A stretch of 64,000 nucleotides of DNA. Source: Rhodopseudomonas palustris (GTDB lineage Bacteria; Pseudomonadota; Alphaproteobacteria; Rhizobiales; Xanthobacteraceae). The stretch spans positions 313,164-377,163 of the forward strand of contig NZ_QKQS01000023.1 of assembly GCF_003226555.1 (NCBI RefSeq), read 5' to 3'. The position numbers and the translations under genes are program-made. Shown piece by piece: positions 38,392-48,173 of this stretch (the first letter of the stretch is position 1; every line of letters starts with the position of its first letter). Under the pieces are notes generated by a model. That model was not told the origin of the DNA. It worked only from the letters and a program-made list of their open reading frames with translations, and did not search any database.

Positions 38392-39082
38392 GGCTCCCCC
38401 AACGATCCCCGCCGCGAGACCGCACACGGCGCGCCCTCGAAACAGTCTCAGGGTGATTTCCGATCAGGGCTTTGTCCAGATCGACAGCAGGCCTCGGACC
38501 AATTTCAGATCGAGTGTTGCCCGCAGGATGCACTATCGCTTCGCCAGGTCCCAAACTGAAACAGCCCGCCCGTCCGGCTTGCGGGACACCGGATCGGTTC
38601 CACCTCGAGCTGGCTCTGGCCGGCACCAGAGTCTCGAAAGCCACCGGCCTCCGACCGCACCCGCAAAGCAGAGCGCCCACGCCTCTCCCGCACCCACCAC
38701 ATCCGTGACGAGCAGGCCGGCAAACGAAACCTGCTCGCGGCGAGCGGCGCTGGACTTCTTCGCTGATCCGGCAGGTGTCAGGCCATCGTCATCAGTTCGT
38801 CATCCATTCTTTTGCGAAGGCTTCGCGGAACTAATCATTCCACTTTCGAATGAATACGGGCCTCGAATAAATACCAGGCCATCCATTCCGCTGGACGCCT
38901 TAAGGCAAGCTTAGCACCACTTGGCACACGCTGATTTCATTGCAAATCAGCGATACTCGAATCCGGCTCCTTGAGGACGACGTTCGACACCATCGCACGC
39001 TCAGATACCACCCCGGCAGCCTGCCGTGCGCCGGCCACCGCAATACCGCAAACCGAGCCGTTCCGGCTCTTCGGGATCCCCA
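38392..39082. other. Long intergenic region, no gene seen
   Basis: About 690 bp between divergent genes. Open frames here are low-complexity and lack plausible starts or homology. It holds a perfect 24-bp palindrome (listed separately) and, at 38900-38914, ttaa-N7-ttag, one base off the CtrA consensus. The 3' third is comparatively AT-rich. Confidence 0.5.
38929..38952. promoter_or_regulatory. Perfect 9-bp inverted repeat upstream of chemoreceptor 3
   Basis: cgctgattt-cattgc-aaatcagcg, about 130 bp upstream of the receptor start. It is not followed by a T-run and no gene ends close before it on the plus strand, so an operator is more likely than a terminator. Confidence 0.5.
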
Positions 39083-41053
39083 ATGGCTCTTCGTCTCGGC
39101 CTATCGCTCAAAATCAATTCGATCGCCGTGGTCGGCATCGCCGGCGTTCTCGCTTTGGGCGCGCTGCACATCATCGGGACGTCCTCACAGGACGCCGCAA
39201 GGCTGATCGACGAACACGCCCGCGCGCTCGGCGACAGCAATGAGAGACTGCAGATCGCGCTGCTGGAACAACGCCGCGCCGAAAAGAACTTCTTGCTGCG
39301 CAAGGACGAGCAATATCTCGGGCAGTTTCAGCAGAGCGGCCGGGTCGCAGCGGAGACGCTCGCCGACATGATCCGGCAGACCGAGGCGTCCGGCCAGAAC
39401 GAACTGACACGCAGCCTGCAGTCGGTGCAGACCGGGTTCGATAACTATCAACGCCAGTTCGGCCGCCTCGCCGAGGCCAGCGTGAAACTCGGCCTCAAAG
39501 AGGATCTCGGACTCGAAGGTGGCCTGCGGAAATCGGTACACGGCATCGAGAAGGCGCTCGGCCAGTTCGACGCGCCGGCGCTCATGGTGAAGATGCTGAT
39601 GATGCGCCGGCACGAGAAGGACTTCATGCTCCGTCGCAACCCCAAATACGGCGACGACATGAAGAAGCGCGCCGCCGAATTCGCCGAGGTGCTCGCTGCC
39701 TCCGATCTGCCGGAAACGGCAAAGACCGACATCACCCAGAAGCTCGCCGCCTATCAGCGCGACTTCTCCGCCTGGATGCAAGGTGCCCTTGCGTCGGGCC
39801 TCGCCGAGCAGGACATGGTGAAGGCCTATCTGTCGCTGCAGCCGGCTCTCGACGAATTGTTTCGGACCGTGAGGCAGCAAGCCGAGCACGCTAAGACGAT
39901 GGCGGCGACGGCACGGCAAACCACCGAACACCGGATGCAGATCGCGATCATCGCCATCATCCTGGCTGTTATGGTGCTCGGCATCTGGATCGCCCGCTCG
40001 ATCACCAAGCCGCTGAGCGGACTGAACGCCGGCATCCGTCGCCTCGGCGACGGTGAGCTGGACCTGGTCCTGCCCGGCCTGCAGCGCAGCGACGAAGTCG
40101 GCGACATGGCGCGCGCGGTGGAATCCTGCAAACTCAAGGCGCAGGAGCGCGCCGCAGCCGAAGCCGCCGCACAGGCCGCGCAGGAGCGGTTGGCGGCCGA
40201 ACAACGCAAACGCGACATGATCTCGCTCGCCGACAAGTTCGAAGGAGCGGTCGGCGAAATCGTCGAGACGGTGTCGTCCGCCTCGACCGAACTCGAAGCA
40301 TCGGCCACGACCCTGACCTCGACCGCCGATCACGCCCAGCAGTTCACCACACTGGTGGCCGCCGCGTCCGAAGAGGCGTCCGCCAACGTGCAGTCGGTCG
40401 CGTCGGCGAGCGAGGAGATGGCGTCGTCGGTCAACGAAATCAGCCGCCAGGTCCAGGAGGCGGCGCGGATCGCCGGCGAGGCTGTCGCACAGGCGCAGAC
40501 CACCAATGACCGCGTCGGCCATCTCTCCGAAGCCGCGGCACGGATCGGCGATGTCGTCGACCTGATCAACACCATCGCGGCGCAGACCAACCTGCTGGCG
40601 CTCAACGCCACCATCGAGGCGGCGCGCGCCGGCGAAGCCGGCCGCGGCTTCGCCGTGGTGGCGGCGGAGGTCAAGCAGCTCGCCGAGCAGACCGCGAAGG
40701 CCACCGAGCAGATCAGCCAGCAGGTCGGCGGCATCCAGAGCGCCACCGACGAGTCGGCGAGCGCGATCCGCCGGATCGGCGACACGATCGCGCGGATGTC
40801 GGAGATCGCCGCGACGATCGCGTCCGCGGTGGAGGAACAGGGCGCCGCGACCCAGGAGATCTCGCGCAACGTCCATCATGCCGCCGAAGGGACGCAACAG
40901 GTCGCGACCAACATCATCGAGGTCCAGCGCAGCACCTCCGCCACCGGCTCTGCTTCGACCCAAGTGCTCTCGGCCGCGCAGTCGCTGGCGACCGACAGCA
41001 CACGGCTGAAGGACGAAGTCGCGCGCTTCCTCGGCACCGTGCGGGCAGCGTAG
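39083..41053 (+). CDS. Methyl-accepting chemotaxis protein with HBM-type sensor
   Basis: 656 residues. TM1 is at about 8-28. The periplasmic region of about 255 residues carries two related segments, [16 protein letters not shown] and [15 protein letters not shown], the signature of helical bimodular (HBM) sensors that stack two bundles; HBM receptors such as McpS of Pseudomonas putida bind organic acids. TM2 is at about 286-308, then HAMP and a signalling domain with [20 protein letters not shown]. The C terminus is ...GTVRAA. Start ATG 39083 has only a weak ribosome binding site; an upstream GTG at 39026 adds an Arg/Pro-rich stretch and is less likely. Ligand unknown, organic acid plausible. 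Confidence 0.92.
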   Translation: MALRLGLSLKINSIAVVGIAGVLALGALHIIGTSSQDAARLIDEHARALGDSNERLQIALLEQRRAEKNFLLRKDEQYLGQFQQSGRVAAETLADMIRQTEASGQNELTRSLQSVQTGFDNYQRQFGRLAEASVKLGLKEDLGLEGGLRKSVHGIEKALGQFDAPALMVKMLMMRRHEKDFMLRRNPKYGDDMKKRAAEFAEVLAASDLPETAKTDITQKLAAYQRDFSAWMQGALASGLAEQDMVKAYLSLQPALDELFRTVRQQAEHAKTMAATARQTTEHRMQIAIIAIILAVMVLGIWIARSITKPLSGLNAGIRRLGDGELDLVLPGLQRSDEVGDMARAVESCKLKAQERAAAEAAAQAAQERLAAEQRKRDMISLADKFEGAVGEIVETVSSASTELEASATTLTSTADHAQQFTTLVAAASEEASANVQSVASASEEMASSVNEISRQVQEAARIAGEAVAQAQTTNDRVGHLSEAAARIGDVVDLINTIAAQTNLLALNATIEAARAGEAGRGFAVVAAEVKQLAEQTAKATEQISQQVGGIQSATDESASAIRRIGDTIARMSEIAATIASAVEEQGAATQEISRNVHHAAEGTQQVATNIIEVQRSTSATGSASTQVLSAAQSLATDSTRLKDEVARFLGTVRAA

Positions 41054-41208
41054 CCCGCGCGCTCGATCTGCCGCGACTGATGACCAAGTGGTTACCACGA
41101 CCCTGCGTTAATGATCTTCGTAAAGGTTGATTCTGCTCGATCGTTGACGGATGTCGCGATCACAACCAATCATGGGCCGATAGTCATCTCTGGCGCTGAG
41201 GATCGCCC

Positions 41209-41586
41209 ATGTCTCGCTTGTCCGTTGCTCTGCTTGCTTCCGCCGTGGTCGCCGGCGCCGCCGTCGCGCTGCCGACCGCAGCCTCCGCTTGTTACGGCTG
41301 CGCCCCGCCGCCGTGCTACAGCTGCTATCAGCAGCAATACGTTGCGCCGGAATACCGTACTGTCGAAGAGACCGTGATGGTCAATCCGGGCCGCGTCGTC
41401 GCTCATCGCGTCGCGCCGCAATATCGCACCGTGATGGTGCCGAAGACCGTGATGGTCTCGCCCGGCGGCGTCGAATACGAGCGCCTTCCGCCGCAATACG
41501 CCACCCGCCAACGCGTCGAAATGGTGTCACCAGGTTATAGCTACTACGCGCCGGTGCGCCCGCGCTGCGGCGGTTGCGGCTGGTAA
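41209..41586 (+). CDS. Small exported Cys/Tyr-rich repeat protein
   Basis: 125 residues with a signal peptide cleaving after TAASA. The mature part starts with a cysteine-rich segment (CYGCAPPPCYSCY), has three imperfect repeats of a PxYRTV...TVMVxPG unit (APEYRTVEETVMVNPG, APQYRTVMVPKTVMVSPG, PPQYATRQRVEMVSPG), and ends with CGGCGW. Similar short proteins are common in Bradyrhizobium relatives but have no known function. The repeats and paired cysteines suggest a small surface or periplasmic structural protein, possibly metal-binding. The gene is alone. Confidence 0.8.
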   Translation: MSRLSVALLASAVVAGAAVALPTAASACYGCAPPPCYSCYQQQYVAPEYRTVEETVMVNPGRVVAHRVAPQYRTVMVPKTVMVSPGGVEYERLPPQYATRQRVEMVSPGYSYYAPVRPRCGGCGW

Positions 41587-41604
41587 CTGCTCGCTGACGT
41601 CGCA

Positions 41605-41683
41605 GAATGGGTTGAGCTCTCGCGAAACCCATCTCGAGGCATCGAACGGTAGGATGAGTTTCGCTTGCGCTCAACCCATCCTA
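41605..41683. repeat. Palindromic repeat, family E (single copy seen)
   Basis: Arms aatgggttgag...gaaacccatc and gatgagtttcgc...ctcaacccatc are inverted copies of each other, giving a long imperfect stem. No second copy lies in this window. Located between convergent genes. Confidence 0.65.
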
Positions 41684-41721
41684 CCGACCCAGCATCATCG
41701 TCGCGCTTCGAACCGATTCGT

Positions 41722-41745
41722 CATGGCCGGGCTTCGTCCTGGCCA
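41722..41745. terminator. Possible bidirectional terminator
   Basis: Imperfect hairpin atggccggg-cttcg-tcctggccat between convergent genes; the same ggccggg core forms the strong terminator at 52651. Confidence 0.5.
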
Positions 41746-41773
41746 TTCGCGATTTCGGCGCGCGGCCGATCCT

Positions 41774-42937
41774 TCAGTTGCGCCGGAACTGCAGCTTCGG
41801 CCCCTGGAGCCGGCGCAGCCCCGGCTCGCGGCGTTCCAGCCACCAGCCGTATTGCTTCGGCCAGTCGGCGAACATCTCGTCGCCCTCGGTCAGCTCAAGC
41901 TGGGCGTGCAGCGCCCAATTCGGATCGAACAGCACCTCGCGGCCGATCGCAATCAGATCAGCCTGGCCCTGCTCGACGATCTTCTCGGCCTGATCCGGAT
42001 GAACGATCAGCCCGACCGCAATGGTCGGAATCTCGGCCTCGGTCCGGATGGTTTCGGCGAACGGCACCTGGAAGCCGTAGCCGCGCGGAATCCGGTTGGC
42101 GGTCGCCGAACCCATCAGGCCGCCCGAGGAGCAATCGATGATATCGGCGCCGCGCGCCTTGGCCTCGCGCGCGAACACCACCGAGTCCGCCAGCTCGATG
42201 CCGCCGTCGACACCGTCGACCGAGGAGACCCGCACCGCGAGCGGCAGCGTGTCGGGCCAAGCGGCGCGCACCGTCTCGATCACCTCCAGCGGAAACCGCA
42301 TCCGCCCGGCGCGATCGCCGCCATAGGCGTCGGTACGCTTGTTCGACAGCGGCGACAGGAACGAGTGCAGCAGATAGCCGTGGGCGCAGTGCACTTCGAG
42401 CATCTCGAACCCGGCCTCGACCGCCCGCCGCGTCGCGCTGCGCCAATGATCCAGCAAGCTGTCAAGATCGTCGTCGCTCAGCTCTTGCGGCGTCAGCCAG
42501 CCTTCGTCCATCGGGATCGGGCTCGGCGCGACGATGTCCCAGGGTTGATCGCCACGCGCGATGTCCTCGGCGGTGAGCGCGGCGTTGCCGTACCACGGCC
42601 GCTGCATGCTCGCTTTGCGGCCGGCGTGAGCGAGCTGAATCGCCGGCACCGCGCCGTTGTCGCGGAGGAAAGCGGCGATCCGCTCCAGCGGACGGATCTG
42701 CTCGTCGTTCCACAGCCCGAGATCGCCATGGGTGATCCGGCCATTGGCGGTCACGGCGGTTGCTTCGACCATCACGATGCCGGCGCCGCCCTGCGCGAAT
42801 TTGCCGAGATGCACCAGGTGCCAGTCATTGGCCACGCCGTCGACTGCGGAGTACTGGCACATCGGCGAGACCAGGATGCGATTCTTGGCGGTGATGCCAC
42901 GCAGGGTGAAAGGGCTGAACAGCGGCGGCTGCGACAT
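41774..42937 (-). CDS. NADH:flavin oxidoreductase, old yellow enzyme family (YqjM/XenA-like)
   Basis: A 387-residue FMN-dependent TIM-barrel ene-reductase. It has the thermophilic-like/YqjM-class N terminus (LFSPFTLRGITAKNRILVSPMCQYSA, with the Cys of PMCQYS that tunes flavin redox), IQLAHAGRKAS, the active-site His pair in EVHCAHGYLLHSFLSPLSN, and phosphate-binding ISxGREVLFDPNW-type ending (IAIGREVLFDPNW). Members reduce activated C=C bonds of enones and nitro-compounds. Divergent from the binding protein of the protocatechuate cluster, so it may or may not belong to that catabolic unit. Confidence 0.92.
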   Translation of the reverse strand: MSQPPLFSPFTLRGITAKNRILVSPMCQYSAVDGVANDWHLVHLGKFAQGGAGIVMVEATAVTANGRITHGDLGLWNDEQIRPLERIAAFLRDNGAVPAIQLAHAGRKASMQRPWYGNAALTAEDIARGDQPWDIVAPSPIPMDEGWLTPQELSDDDLDSLLDHWRSATRRAVEAGFEMLEVHCAHGYLLHSFLSPLSNKRTDAYGGDRAGRMRFPLEVIETVRAAWPDTLPLAVRVSSVDGVDGGIELADSVVFAREAKARGADIIDCSSGGLMGSATANRIPRGYGFQVPFAETIRTEAEIPTIAVGLIVHPDQAEKIVEQGQADLIAIGREVLFDPNWALHAQLELTEGDEMFADWPKQYGWWLERREPGLRRLQGPKLQFRRN

Positions 42938-43037
42938 CGGGACTCCACAACGTTCCTCGGAAAAGACTTCTTCAGTCGGGCGTGAAGCTCCGCGAGCGCC
43001 GGCTTCCTCCCGTTCGTTAAGCCAGATTCTGACGGTC

Positions 43038-43067
43038 CGAGCGCATCAGGTCAATTGTAAGCGCTCG
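43038..43067. promoter_or_regulatory. Inverted repeat upstream of the protocatechuate cluster
   Basis: cgagcgc and gcgctcg separated by 16 bp around an AT-rich centre containing tcaattgtaa, about 40-65 bp before the binding-protein start and between divergent genes. This spacing suits a LysR-type operator, and a LysR gene lies in the downstream cluster. Confidence 0.4.
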
Positions 43068-43103
43068 CTGTGAAATCCGATTCATTTGGACTATCGTCAC
43101 GTC

Positions 43104-44102
43104 ATGAGCTTGATCCGTCGTCCTGTTTTGTCCCGCCGGGCCGTCCTGACCTGCACTCTTGCAGCCTTTGCGACTGCGCGGACGCTGCCGTTCGCGCACG
43201 CCCAGGGCCTGTATCCGACCCGTCCGGTGCGGATCGTGCTGCCATTCGCTGCCGGCGGCGTGGCCGACATCACCGCGCGGCTGATCGCCGATCAGCTCGG
43301 CACCAAGCTCGGCCAACGCTTCTATATCGAGAACCAGCCCGGCGCCGGGGGCATCAGCGCGGCCCGCACGGTGATCTCGGCGCAGCCTGACGGTTATACG
43401 CTGGCGCTGCTCTCGAACGGCACCGCGATCAGCGCGTCGCTGTTCAAGAAGCTGCCGTTCGATCCGGTAAAGGATTTCGCACCGATCTCCAGCCTGGGGA
43501 CGTTCGACTTCCTGTTCGCGGTCCGTGCTGACTCCAAGTTCAAGACGCTGGAAGACTTCGTGAAGGCGGCAAAGCAGAAGCCCGGCGCGCTCAATGTCGG
43601 CACCATCAATACCGGCAGTACCCAGAACCTCGCCGCAGAACTGTTCAAGACCGCGGCTGGCGTCGACTTCGTGATCGTTCCGTTCCGCGGAACGCCGGAG
43701 GTGCTGATGGCACTGCTGCAGGACAGCGTCGATCTGACGATCGACAGCTATTCGGCGCTGAAGGGCAATCTCGCTGATGGCAAGGTCCGGGTGCTGGCAG
43801 CGACCGGACCGCTGCGCTCGAAGATCACGCCCGAGATTCCGACGCTGCGCGAGAGCGGCATCGAGGCCAGCATCGAATCCTGGAACGGGCTGTTCGCGCC
43901 AGCCGGCACCCCGCCGGCGGTGATCGGCACCTTGAACACGGCATTGCAGGACATCCTCGCCGACCCCGCCCTCAAGAAGAAGATGCTGGAACTCGGCATC
44001 GACGCCAAGCCGTCGACGCCGGACCAGTTAGCGGCCCGGCTTCGCGCCGATATCGACAAATGGCGCGCCGTGATCGAGCAAGCCGGGATCGAACGGCAAT
44101 AG
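43104..44102 (+). CDS. Tripartite tricarboxylate transporter (Bug-type) periplasmic binding protein
   Basis: 332 residues. The N terminus has a twin-arginine-like signal (SRRAVLT followed by a hydrophobic stretch and AHAQG), then the Bug fold: YPTRPVRIVLPFAAGGVADITAR, ENQPGAGGISAA and PDGYTLAL are the diagnostic segments. Bug proteins capture carboxylates and aromatic acids. No TctA/TctB membrane subunits are here, so it must use others or act as a sensor. As the first gene of the protocatechuate meta-cleavage cluster, an aromatic or oxalomesaconate-like ligand is a reasonable guess. The LysR gene follows 21 bp downstream. Confidence 0.9.
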   Translation: MSLIRRPVLSRRAVLTCTLAAFATARTLPFAHAQGLYPTRPVRIVLPFAAGGVADITARLIADQLGTKLGQRFYIENQPGAGGISAARTVISAQPDGYTLALLSNGTAISASLFKKLPFDPVKDFAPISSLGTFDFLFAVRADSKFKTLEDFVKAAKQKPGALNVGTINTGSTQNLAAELFKTAAGVDFVIVPFRGTPEVLMALLQDSVDLTIDSYSALKGNLADGKVRVLAATGPLRSKITPEIPTLRESGIEASIESWNGLFAPAGTPPAVIGTLNTALQDILADPALKKKMLELGIDAKPSTPDQLAARLRADIDKWRAVIEQAGIERQ

Positions 44103-44123
44103 CGGCGGGCCCGCGATTCAGCG

Positions 44124-45026
44124 ATGAACCTCAAGCAGCTCGAATACTTCATGCACGTCGCCGAGCTCGGCTCGTTCAGCAAGGCCGCGATGGTATTGGA
44201 CGTCGCGCAGCCGGCGCTCAGCCGGCAGGTGCGTGGGCTGGAGACCGAGCTGCGCCAGCAACTGTTCCTGCGCAACGGCCGCGGCGTGGCGCTGACCGAA
44301 GCCGGGCGGCGGCTGTTCGACCACTCGGTGGCAATCATGCAAATGGTCGCGCACGCGCGCGAGGATCTCGGCGCCAGCCGCGACGCACCGGTCGGCCGCG
44401 TCACCATCGGCCTGCCGCCCTCGATCGCCCGCCAGCTCACGCTGCCGCTGATCGATCACTTCAAGCGGACGCTGCCGGCGGCCCGGCTGGCGATCGTCGA
44501 AGGCCTGTCGTCGCACGTCATCGAATGGGTCACCACCGGCCGCGCCGACGTCGGCCTCGTCTACAATCCGGACGCGCAGTCGGGCATCGAGATCACACCA
44601 CTGCTGCAGGAGCCGCTCGGGCTGGTCAGCCACGCGCCCGCCGGCAAGCGCCGCAGCGCACCGGCGCCGCTGCCGTTCAAGGAGCTGGCGAAATATCCGC
44701 TGATCGTTCCCGAACGGGTGCACGCGATGCGCCGGCTGCTCGAGAACGAAGCTGCGCTGGCCGGCGTCAAGCTCGATATCGCCTGGGAGGTGTCGAGCGT
44801 GCCGTCGATTATCGAGCTGGTCTGCGCCGGCTACGGCCACGCGGTGTTGACGAAAAGCGGAGTGGCCGCCTCGCCGCGTGCCGCCGAACTGGTGATGCGC
44901 CCGCTGATCGACCCGGCGCCGGCAAGCGCGCTGTGCCTGGTGGTGCCGGCGACGCGGCGGCCGACGCCGCTGGCCCAGCACGCCATGCGATTGCTGACCG
45001 AACTGGTCAAAGGCCTGCCGACCTGA
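44124..45026 (+). CDS. LysR-family transcriptional regulator
   Basis: 300 residues. The winged HTH (1-62) reads MNLKQLEYFMHVAELGSFSK and AQPALSRQVRGLE, and the effector domain (about 90-295) has VGRVTIGLPPS and SSVPSIIELVCAGYGHAVL. The LigR-like context suggests activation of the protocatechuate genes with a pathway intermediate as co-inducer. Unusually for LysR regulators it is not divergent from its targets: it lies in the same direction between the binding protein and the tautomerase, so it may be co-transcribed. Confidence 0.9.
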   Translation: MNLKQLEYFMHVAELGSFSKAAMVLDVAQPALSRQVRGLETELRQQLFLRNGRGVALTEAGRRLFDHSVAIMQMVAHAREDLGASRDAPVGRVTIGLPPSIARQLTLPLIDHFKRTLPAARLAIVEGLSSHVIEWVTTGRADVGLVYNPDAQSGIEITPLLQEPLGLVSHAPAGKRRSAPAPLPFKELAKYPLIVPERVHAMRRLLENEAALAGVKLDIAWEVSSVPSIIELVCAGYGHAVLTKSGVAASPRAAELVMRPLIDPAPASALCLVVPATRRPTPLAQHAMRLLTELVKGLPT

Positions 45027-45157
45027 TCTCGGCACACAGTTTCGGCATCGATTTCCGCGCTTGCCATGCCGGAAGCCGATAGCTGTTATAGACCACCCGC
45101 GGTGGCGCCGGTCGGGCCGCCCGGCCAAAATAGCAATAACAATCCGGAAGGAAACGA

Positions 45158-46276
45158 ATGCAAACCGCCATTCCCTGCCTGTTCATGCGCGGCGGGACCT
45201 CACGCGGCCCCTTCTTCAATGCAGCCGACCTGCCGAGCGACATCGCCACCCGCGACAAGGTGCTGCTCGCGGTGATGGGCTCGCCCGACCGCCGCCAGAT
45301 CGACGGTCTCGGCGGCGCGCATCCGCTCACCAGCAAGGTCGGCATCGTTTCCAAGGGATCGAAGCCCGGCGTCGATCTCGACTTCCTGTTCGCCCAGTTG
45401 CAGCCCGACAAGGACACCGTCGACACCACCCCGAACTGCGGCAACATGCTCGCCGCAGTGGTGCCGTTCGCGCTCGAAACAGGTCTGGTGACGCCGCAGG
45501 GGCCGACCACCACGCTGCGGGTGCTGACGCTCAACACCGACATGCAGTGTGACATCACGGTGCAGACACCGAATGGTCATGTCGAATACGAGGGCGACGC
45601 GCGGATCGACGGCGCGCCGGGCACCTCGGCGCCGATCAAGATCAACTTCCTCGACACGGCGGGCTCGGTCGCGCCCGGCCTGCTGCCGACCGGCAACGTC
45701 CGCGACGTCATCGACGGCGTCGAGGTGACCTGCATCGACAACGGCATGCCGCTGGTGATGTTTCGCGCCGAAGCGGTCGGCCGCACCGGCTATGAGGGCG
45801 TCGCCCAGCTCAATGCCGACACCGATCTGAAGGCGCGGCTGGAGAAGCTGCGGATCGCCTGCGGCCACGCCATGCAGCTCGGCGACGTCACGACGAAGAA
45901 CTACCCGAAGATGACGCTGATCGCAGCGCCGCGCGCCGGCGGCAGCATCTCGACCCGCAGCTTCATTCCGCACGTCTGCCATGACGCCATCGGCGTGCTC
46001 GCCGCCGTGACGGTCGCGACCGCCTGCGTACTGAAAGGCAGCGTCACCGAAGGCATCGCGCAGGTGCCGGCCGGCACCGTCAAAAACATCTCGGTGGAGC
46101 ACCCGACCGGCGAGTTCTCGGTCGAGATCGAGGTCGATCCGGCCAATCCGCAGAACGTCACCCGCGCCGCCCTGCTGCGCACCGCCCGCCTGATCATGCG
46201 CGGCGAAGCGATGGTGCCAGCGGCAGTGTGGAGCGGAAAGCAGGCCGGCGACGCAGCGCTGCAGCGGGCGGGCTGA
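45158..46276 (+). CDS. galD: 4-oxalomesaconate tautomerase (PrpF/GalD/LigU family)
   Basis: 372 residues of the PrpF-family diaminopimelate-epimerase-like fold: MRGGTSRGPFF at the N terminus, the active-site cysteine turn TPNCGNMLAAV, and a long second domain with AIGVLAAVTVATACVL. GalD/LigU move the double bond or interconvert keto and enol forms of 4-oxalomesaconate so that the hydratase can act. PrpF itself isomerises aconitate; assignment to oxalomesaconate rests on the neighbours ligJ, ligK and ligI. Good ribosome binding site (GGAAGG) before ATG 45158. A 77-bp repeat separates it from ligJ. Confidence 0.87.
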   Translation: MQTAIPCLFMRGGTSRGPFFNAADLPSDIATRDKVLLAVMGSPDRRQIDGLGGAHPLTSKVGIVSKGSKPGVDLDFLFAQLQPDKDTVDTTPNCGNMLAAVVPFALETGLVTPQGPTTTLRVLTLNTDMQCDITVQTPNGHVEYEGDARIDGAPGTSAPIKINFLDTAGSVAPGLLPTGNVRDVIDGVEVTCIDNGMPLVMFRAEAVGRTGYEGVAQLNADTDLKARLEKLRIACGHAMQLGDVTTKNYPKMTLIAAPRAGGSISTRSFIPHVCHDAIGVLAAVTVATACVLKGSVTEGIAQVPAGTVKNISVEHPTGEFSVEIEVDPANPQNVTRAALLRTARLIMRGEAMVPAAVWSGKQAGDAALQRAG

Positions 46277-46344
46277 GATGACGAAGAGACAGAGAAAGTA
46301 ACAACGACGCTCGGTTGGGTCGCAAGCGCAGCAACAACAACAGG

Positions 46345-46421
46345 CGTCATGCCCGGGCTCGACCCGGGCATCCATCTTCTTCGAAAGAGGATGGATTGCC
46401 GGGTCAAGCCCGGCAATGACG
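46345..46421. repeat. Palindromic repeat, family D (single copy seen)
   Basis: cgtcatgcccgggctcgacccgggcatcc and its inverted partner ggattgccgggtcaagcccggcaatgacg flank an atcttcttcgaaagagg centre. It lies between galD and ligJ. Confidence 0.8.
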
Positions 46422-46446
46422 GAGAACAAGTAGTAGGAAACCTCCG

Positions 46447-47475
46447 ATGATCATCGACATTCACGGCCACTACACCACCGCGCCGAAGGCGCTGGAGGAT
46501 TGGCGTAACCGGCAGATCGCCGGCATCAAGGATCCGTCCATGATGCCGAAAGTGTCCGAGCTGAAAATCTCGGACGACGAGCTGCGCGCCTCGATCATCG
46601 ACAACCAGCTCAAGAAGATGCAGGAGCGCGGCAGCGACCTGACGGTGTTCTCGCCGCGCGCCTCGTTCATGGCGCATCACATCGGCGACTTCAACGTGTC
46701 GTCGACCTGGGCGGCGATCTGCAACGAGCTGTGCGCCCGCGTCGCGCAGTTGTTCCCCGACAATTTCATCGGCGCAGCGATGCTGCCGCAGTCGCCGGGC
46801 GTCGACCCGAAGACCTGCATTCCCGAGCTGGAAAAGTGCGTCAAGGAGTACGGCTTCGTCGCCATCAACCTCAATCCCGATCCGTCGGGCGGCCACTGGA
46901 CCTCGCCGCCGTTGACCGACCGGCAGTGGTACCCGATCTACGAGAAGATGGTCGAGCTGCAGATCCCGGCGATGATTCACGTCTCGACCAGCTGCAACGC
47001 CTGCTTCCACACCACCGGCGCGCATTATCTCAACGCCGACACCACCGCCTTCATGCAGTGCGTTACAGGCGATCTGTTCAAGGATTTCCCGGAACTGAAA
47101 TTCATCATCCCGCACGGCGGCGGCGCGGTGCCGTACCACTGGGGCCGGTTCCGTGGTCTGGCGCAGGAGATGAAGAAGCCGCTGCTCGAGGACCATGTGC
47201 TCAACAACATCTTCTTCGATACCTGCGTGTATCATCAGCCGGGCATCGACCTGCTCAACACCGTGATCCCGGTCGACAACGTGCTGTTCGCCTCGGAGAT
47301 GATCGGCGCGGTGCGCGGCATCGATCCGCGGACCGGCTTCTATTACGACGACACCAAGCGCTACATCGAGGCGTCGACCATCCTGACGCCGGAAGAAAAG
47401 CAGCAGATCTACGAAGGCAATGCCCGCCGCGTCTATCCGCGGCTCGATGCGGCGCTCAAAGCGAAGGGCAAATAA
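46447..47475 (+). CDS. ligJ: 4-oxalomesaconate hydratase
   Basis: 342 residues of the amidohydrolase-2 superfamily. It adds water to 4-oxalomesaconate to make 4-carboxy-4-hydroxy-2-oxoadipate in the protocatechuate 4,5-cleavage route. The N-terminal metal motif is IDIHGHYT (His6, His8); [17 protein letters not shown] and [14 protein letters not shown] carry further metal ligands and substrate contacts seen in LigJ. ligK begins 3 bp after its stop, implying tight coupling. Confidence 0.93.
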   Translation: MIIDIHGHYTTAPKALEDWRNRQIAGIKDPSMMPKVSELKISDDELRASIIDNQLKKMQERGSDLTVFSPRASFMAHHIGDFNVSSTWAAICNELCARVAQLFPDNFIGAAMLPQSPGVDPKTCIPELEKCVKEYGFVAINLNPDPSGGHWTSPPLTDRQWYPIYEKMVELQIPAMIHVSTSCNACFHTTGAHYLNADTTAFMQCVTGDLFKDFPELKFIIPHGGGAVPYHWGRFRGLAQEMKKPLLEDHVLNNIFFDTCVYHQPGIDLLNTVIPVDNVLFASEMIGAVRGIDPRTGFYYDDTKRYIEASTILTPEEKQQIYEGNARRVYPRLDAALKAKGK

Positions 47476-47477
47476 TC

Positions 47478-48173
47478 ATGACCGTGCGGATCAACGATCT
47501 CGGCATCGTAAAGCGCAACATAACCCGCGCCGACAAGGCCGCGGCCACGAAGCTGTCGCGCTTCGGCGTCGCTACCGTGCACGAGGCGATGGGCCGCGTC
47601 GGGCTGATGCATCCCTATATGCGCCCGATCTATCCCGGCGCGCACATCTGCGGCACCGCCGTCACCGTGCTGCTGCAGCCGGGCGACAATTGGATGATGC
47701 ATGTCGTCGCCGAACAGATCCAGCCGGGCGATGTGGTGGTCGCGGCCTGCACGGCGGACTCCACCGACGGCTTCTTCGGCGATCTTTTGGCCACCAGCTT
47801 CCGCGCCCGCGGCGCGCTCGGCCTGATCATCGACGCCGGCGTGCGCGACGTCCGCGATCTCACCGAGATGAAGTTTCCGGTGTGGTCCAAGGCGATCCAC
47901 GCCAAGGGCACGGTGAAAGCGACGCTCGGCTCGGTCAACATCCCGGTGGTCGCCGCCGGCGCGCATGTCACGCCGGGCGACGTGGTGATTGCCGATGACG
48001 ACGGCGTCGTGGTGGTGCCCGCCGCGGTGGCACAGATGGCGGCCGATGCCGCCGAGGCCCGCGAGGCCAACGAGGCCGATAAGCGTGCCAGGCTGGCGAG
48101 CGGCGTGCTCGGTCTCGACATGTACAAGATGCGCGAGCCGCTGGAAAAAGCCGGACTGAAGTATATCGACTGA
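47478..48173 (+). CDS. ligK: 4-carboxy-4-hydroxy-2-oxoadipate aldolase
   Basis: 231 residues, RraA-like/class II pyruvate aldolase fold. It splits 4-carboxy-4-hydroxy-2-oxoadipate into pyruvate and oxaloacetate. The family core is visible: [15 protein letters not shown], the pyruvate-binding [20 protein letters not shown] with the Arg-Asp pair, and [19 protein letters not shown]. The start is ATG 47478 ([15 protein letters not shown]); a much longer frame that begins inside ligJ is an artefact. Its stop overlaps the next start (TGATG). Confidence 0.93.
   Translation: MTVRINDLGIVKRNITRADKAAATKLSRFGVATVHEAMGRVGLMHPYMRPIYPGAHICGTAVTVLLQPGDNWMMHVVAEQIQPGDVVVAACTADSTDGFFGDLLATSFRARGALGLIIDAGVRDVRDLTEMKFPVWSKAIHAKGTVKATLGSVNIPVVAAGAHVTPGDVVIADDDGVVVVPAAVAQMAADAAEAREANEADKRARLASGVLGLDMYKMREPLEKAGLKYID

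Noticed and set aside
38378..38914. 178-residue plus-strand frame in the intergenic region
   Set aside because: Low-complexity translation, no ribosome binding site, overlaps the start of a better-supported exported protein on the other strand.
38922..38943. Possible sigma-54 promoter (tggcac ... ttgc)
   Set aside because: The GG to GC distance is much longer than the required 10 bp.
46731..48173. 480-residue plus-strand frame overlapping ligJ
   Set aside because: Only its C-terminal 231 residues (from ATG 47478) are ligK. The upstream part is out-of-frame ligJ sequence.
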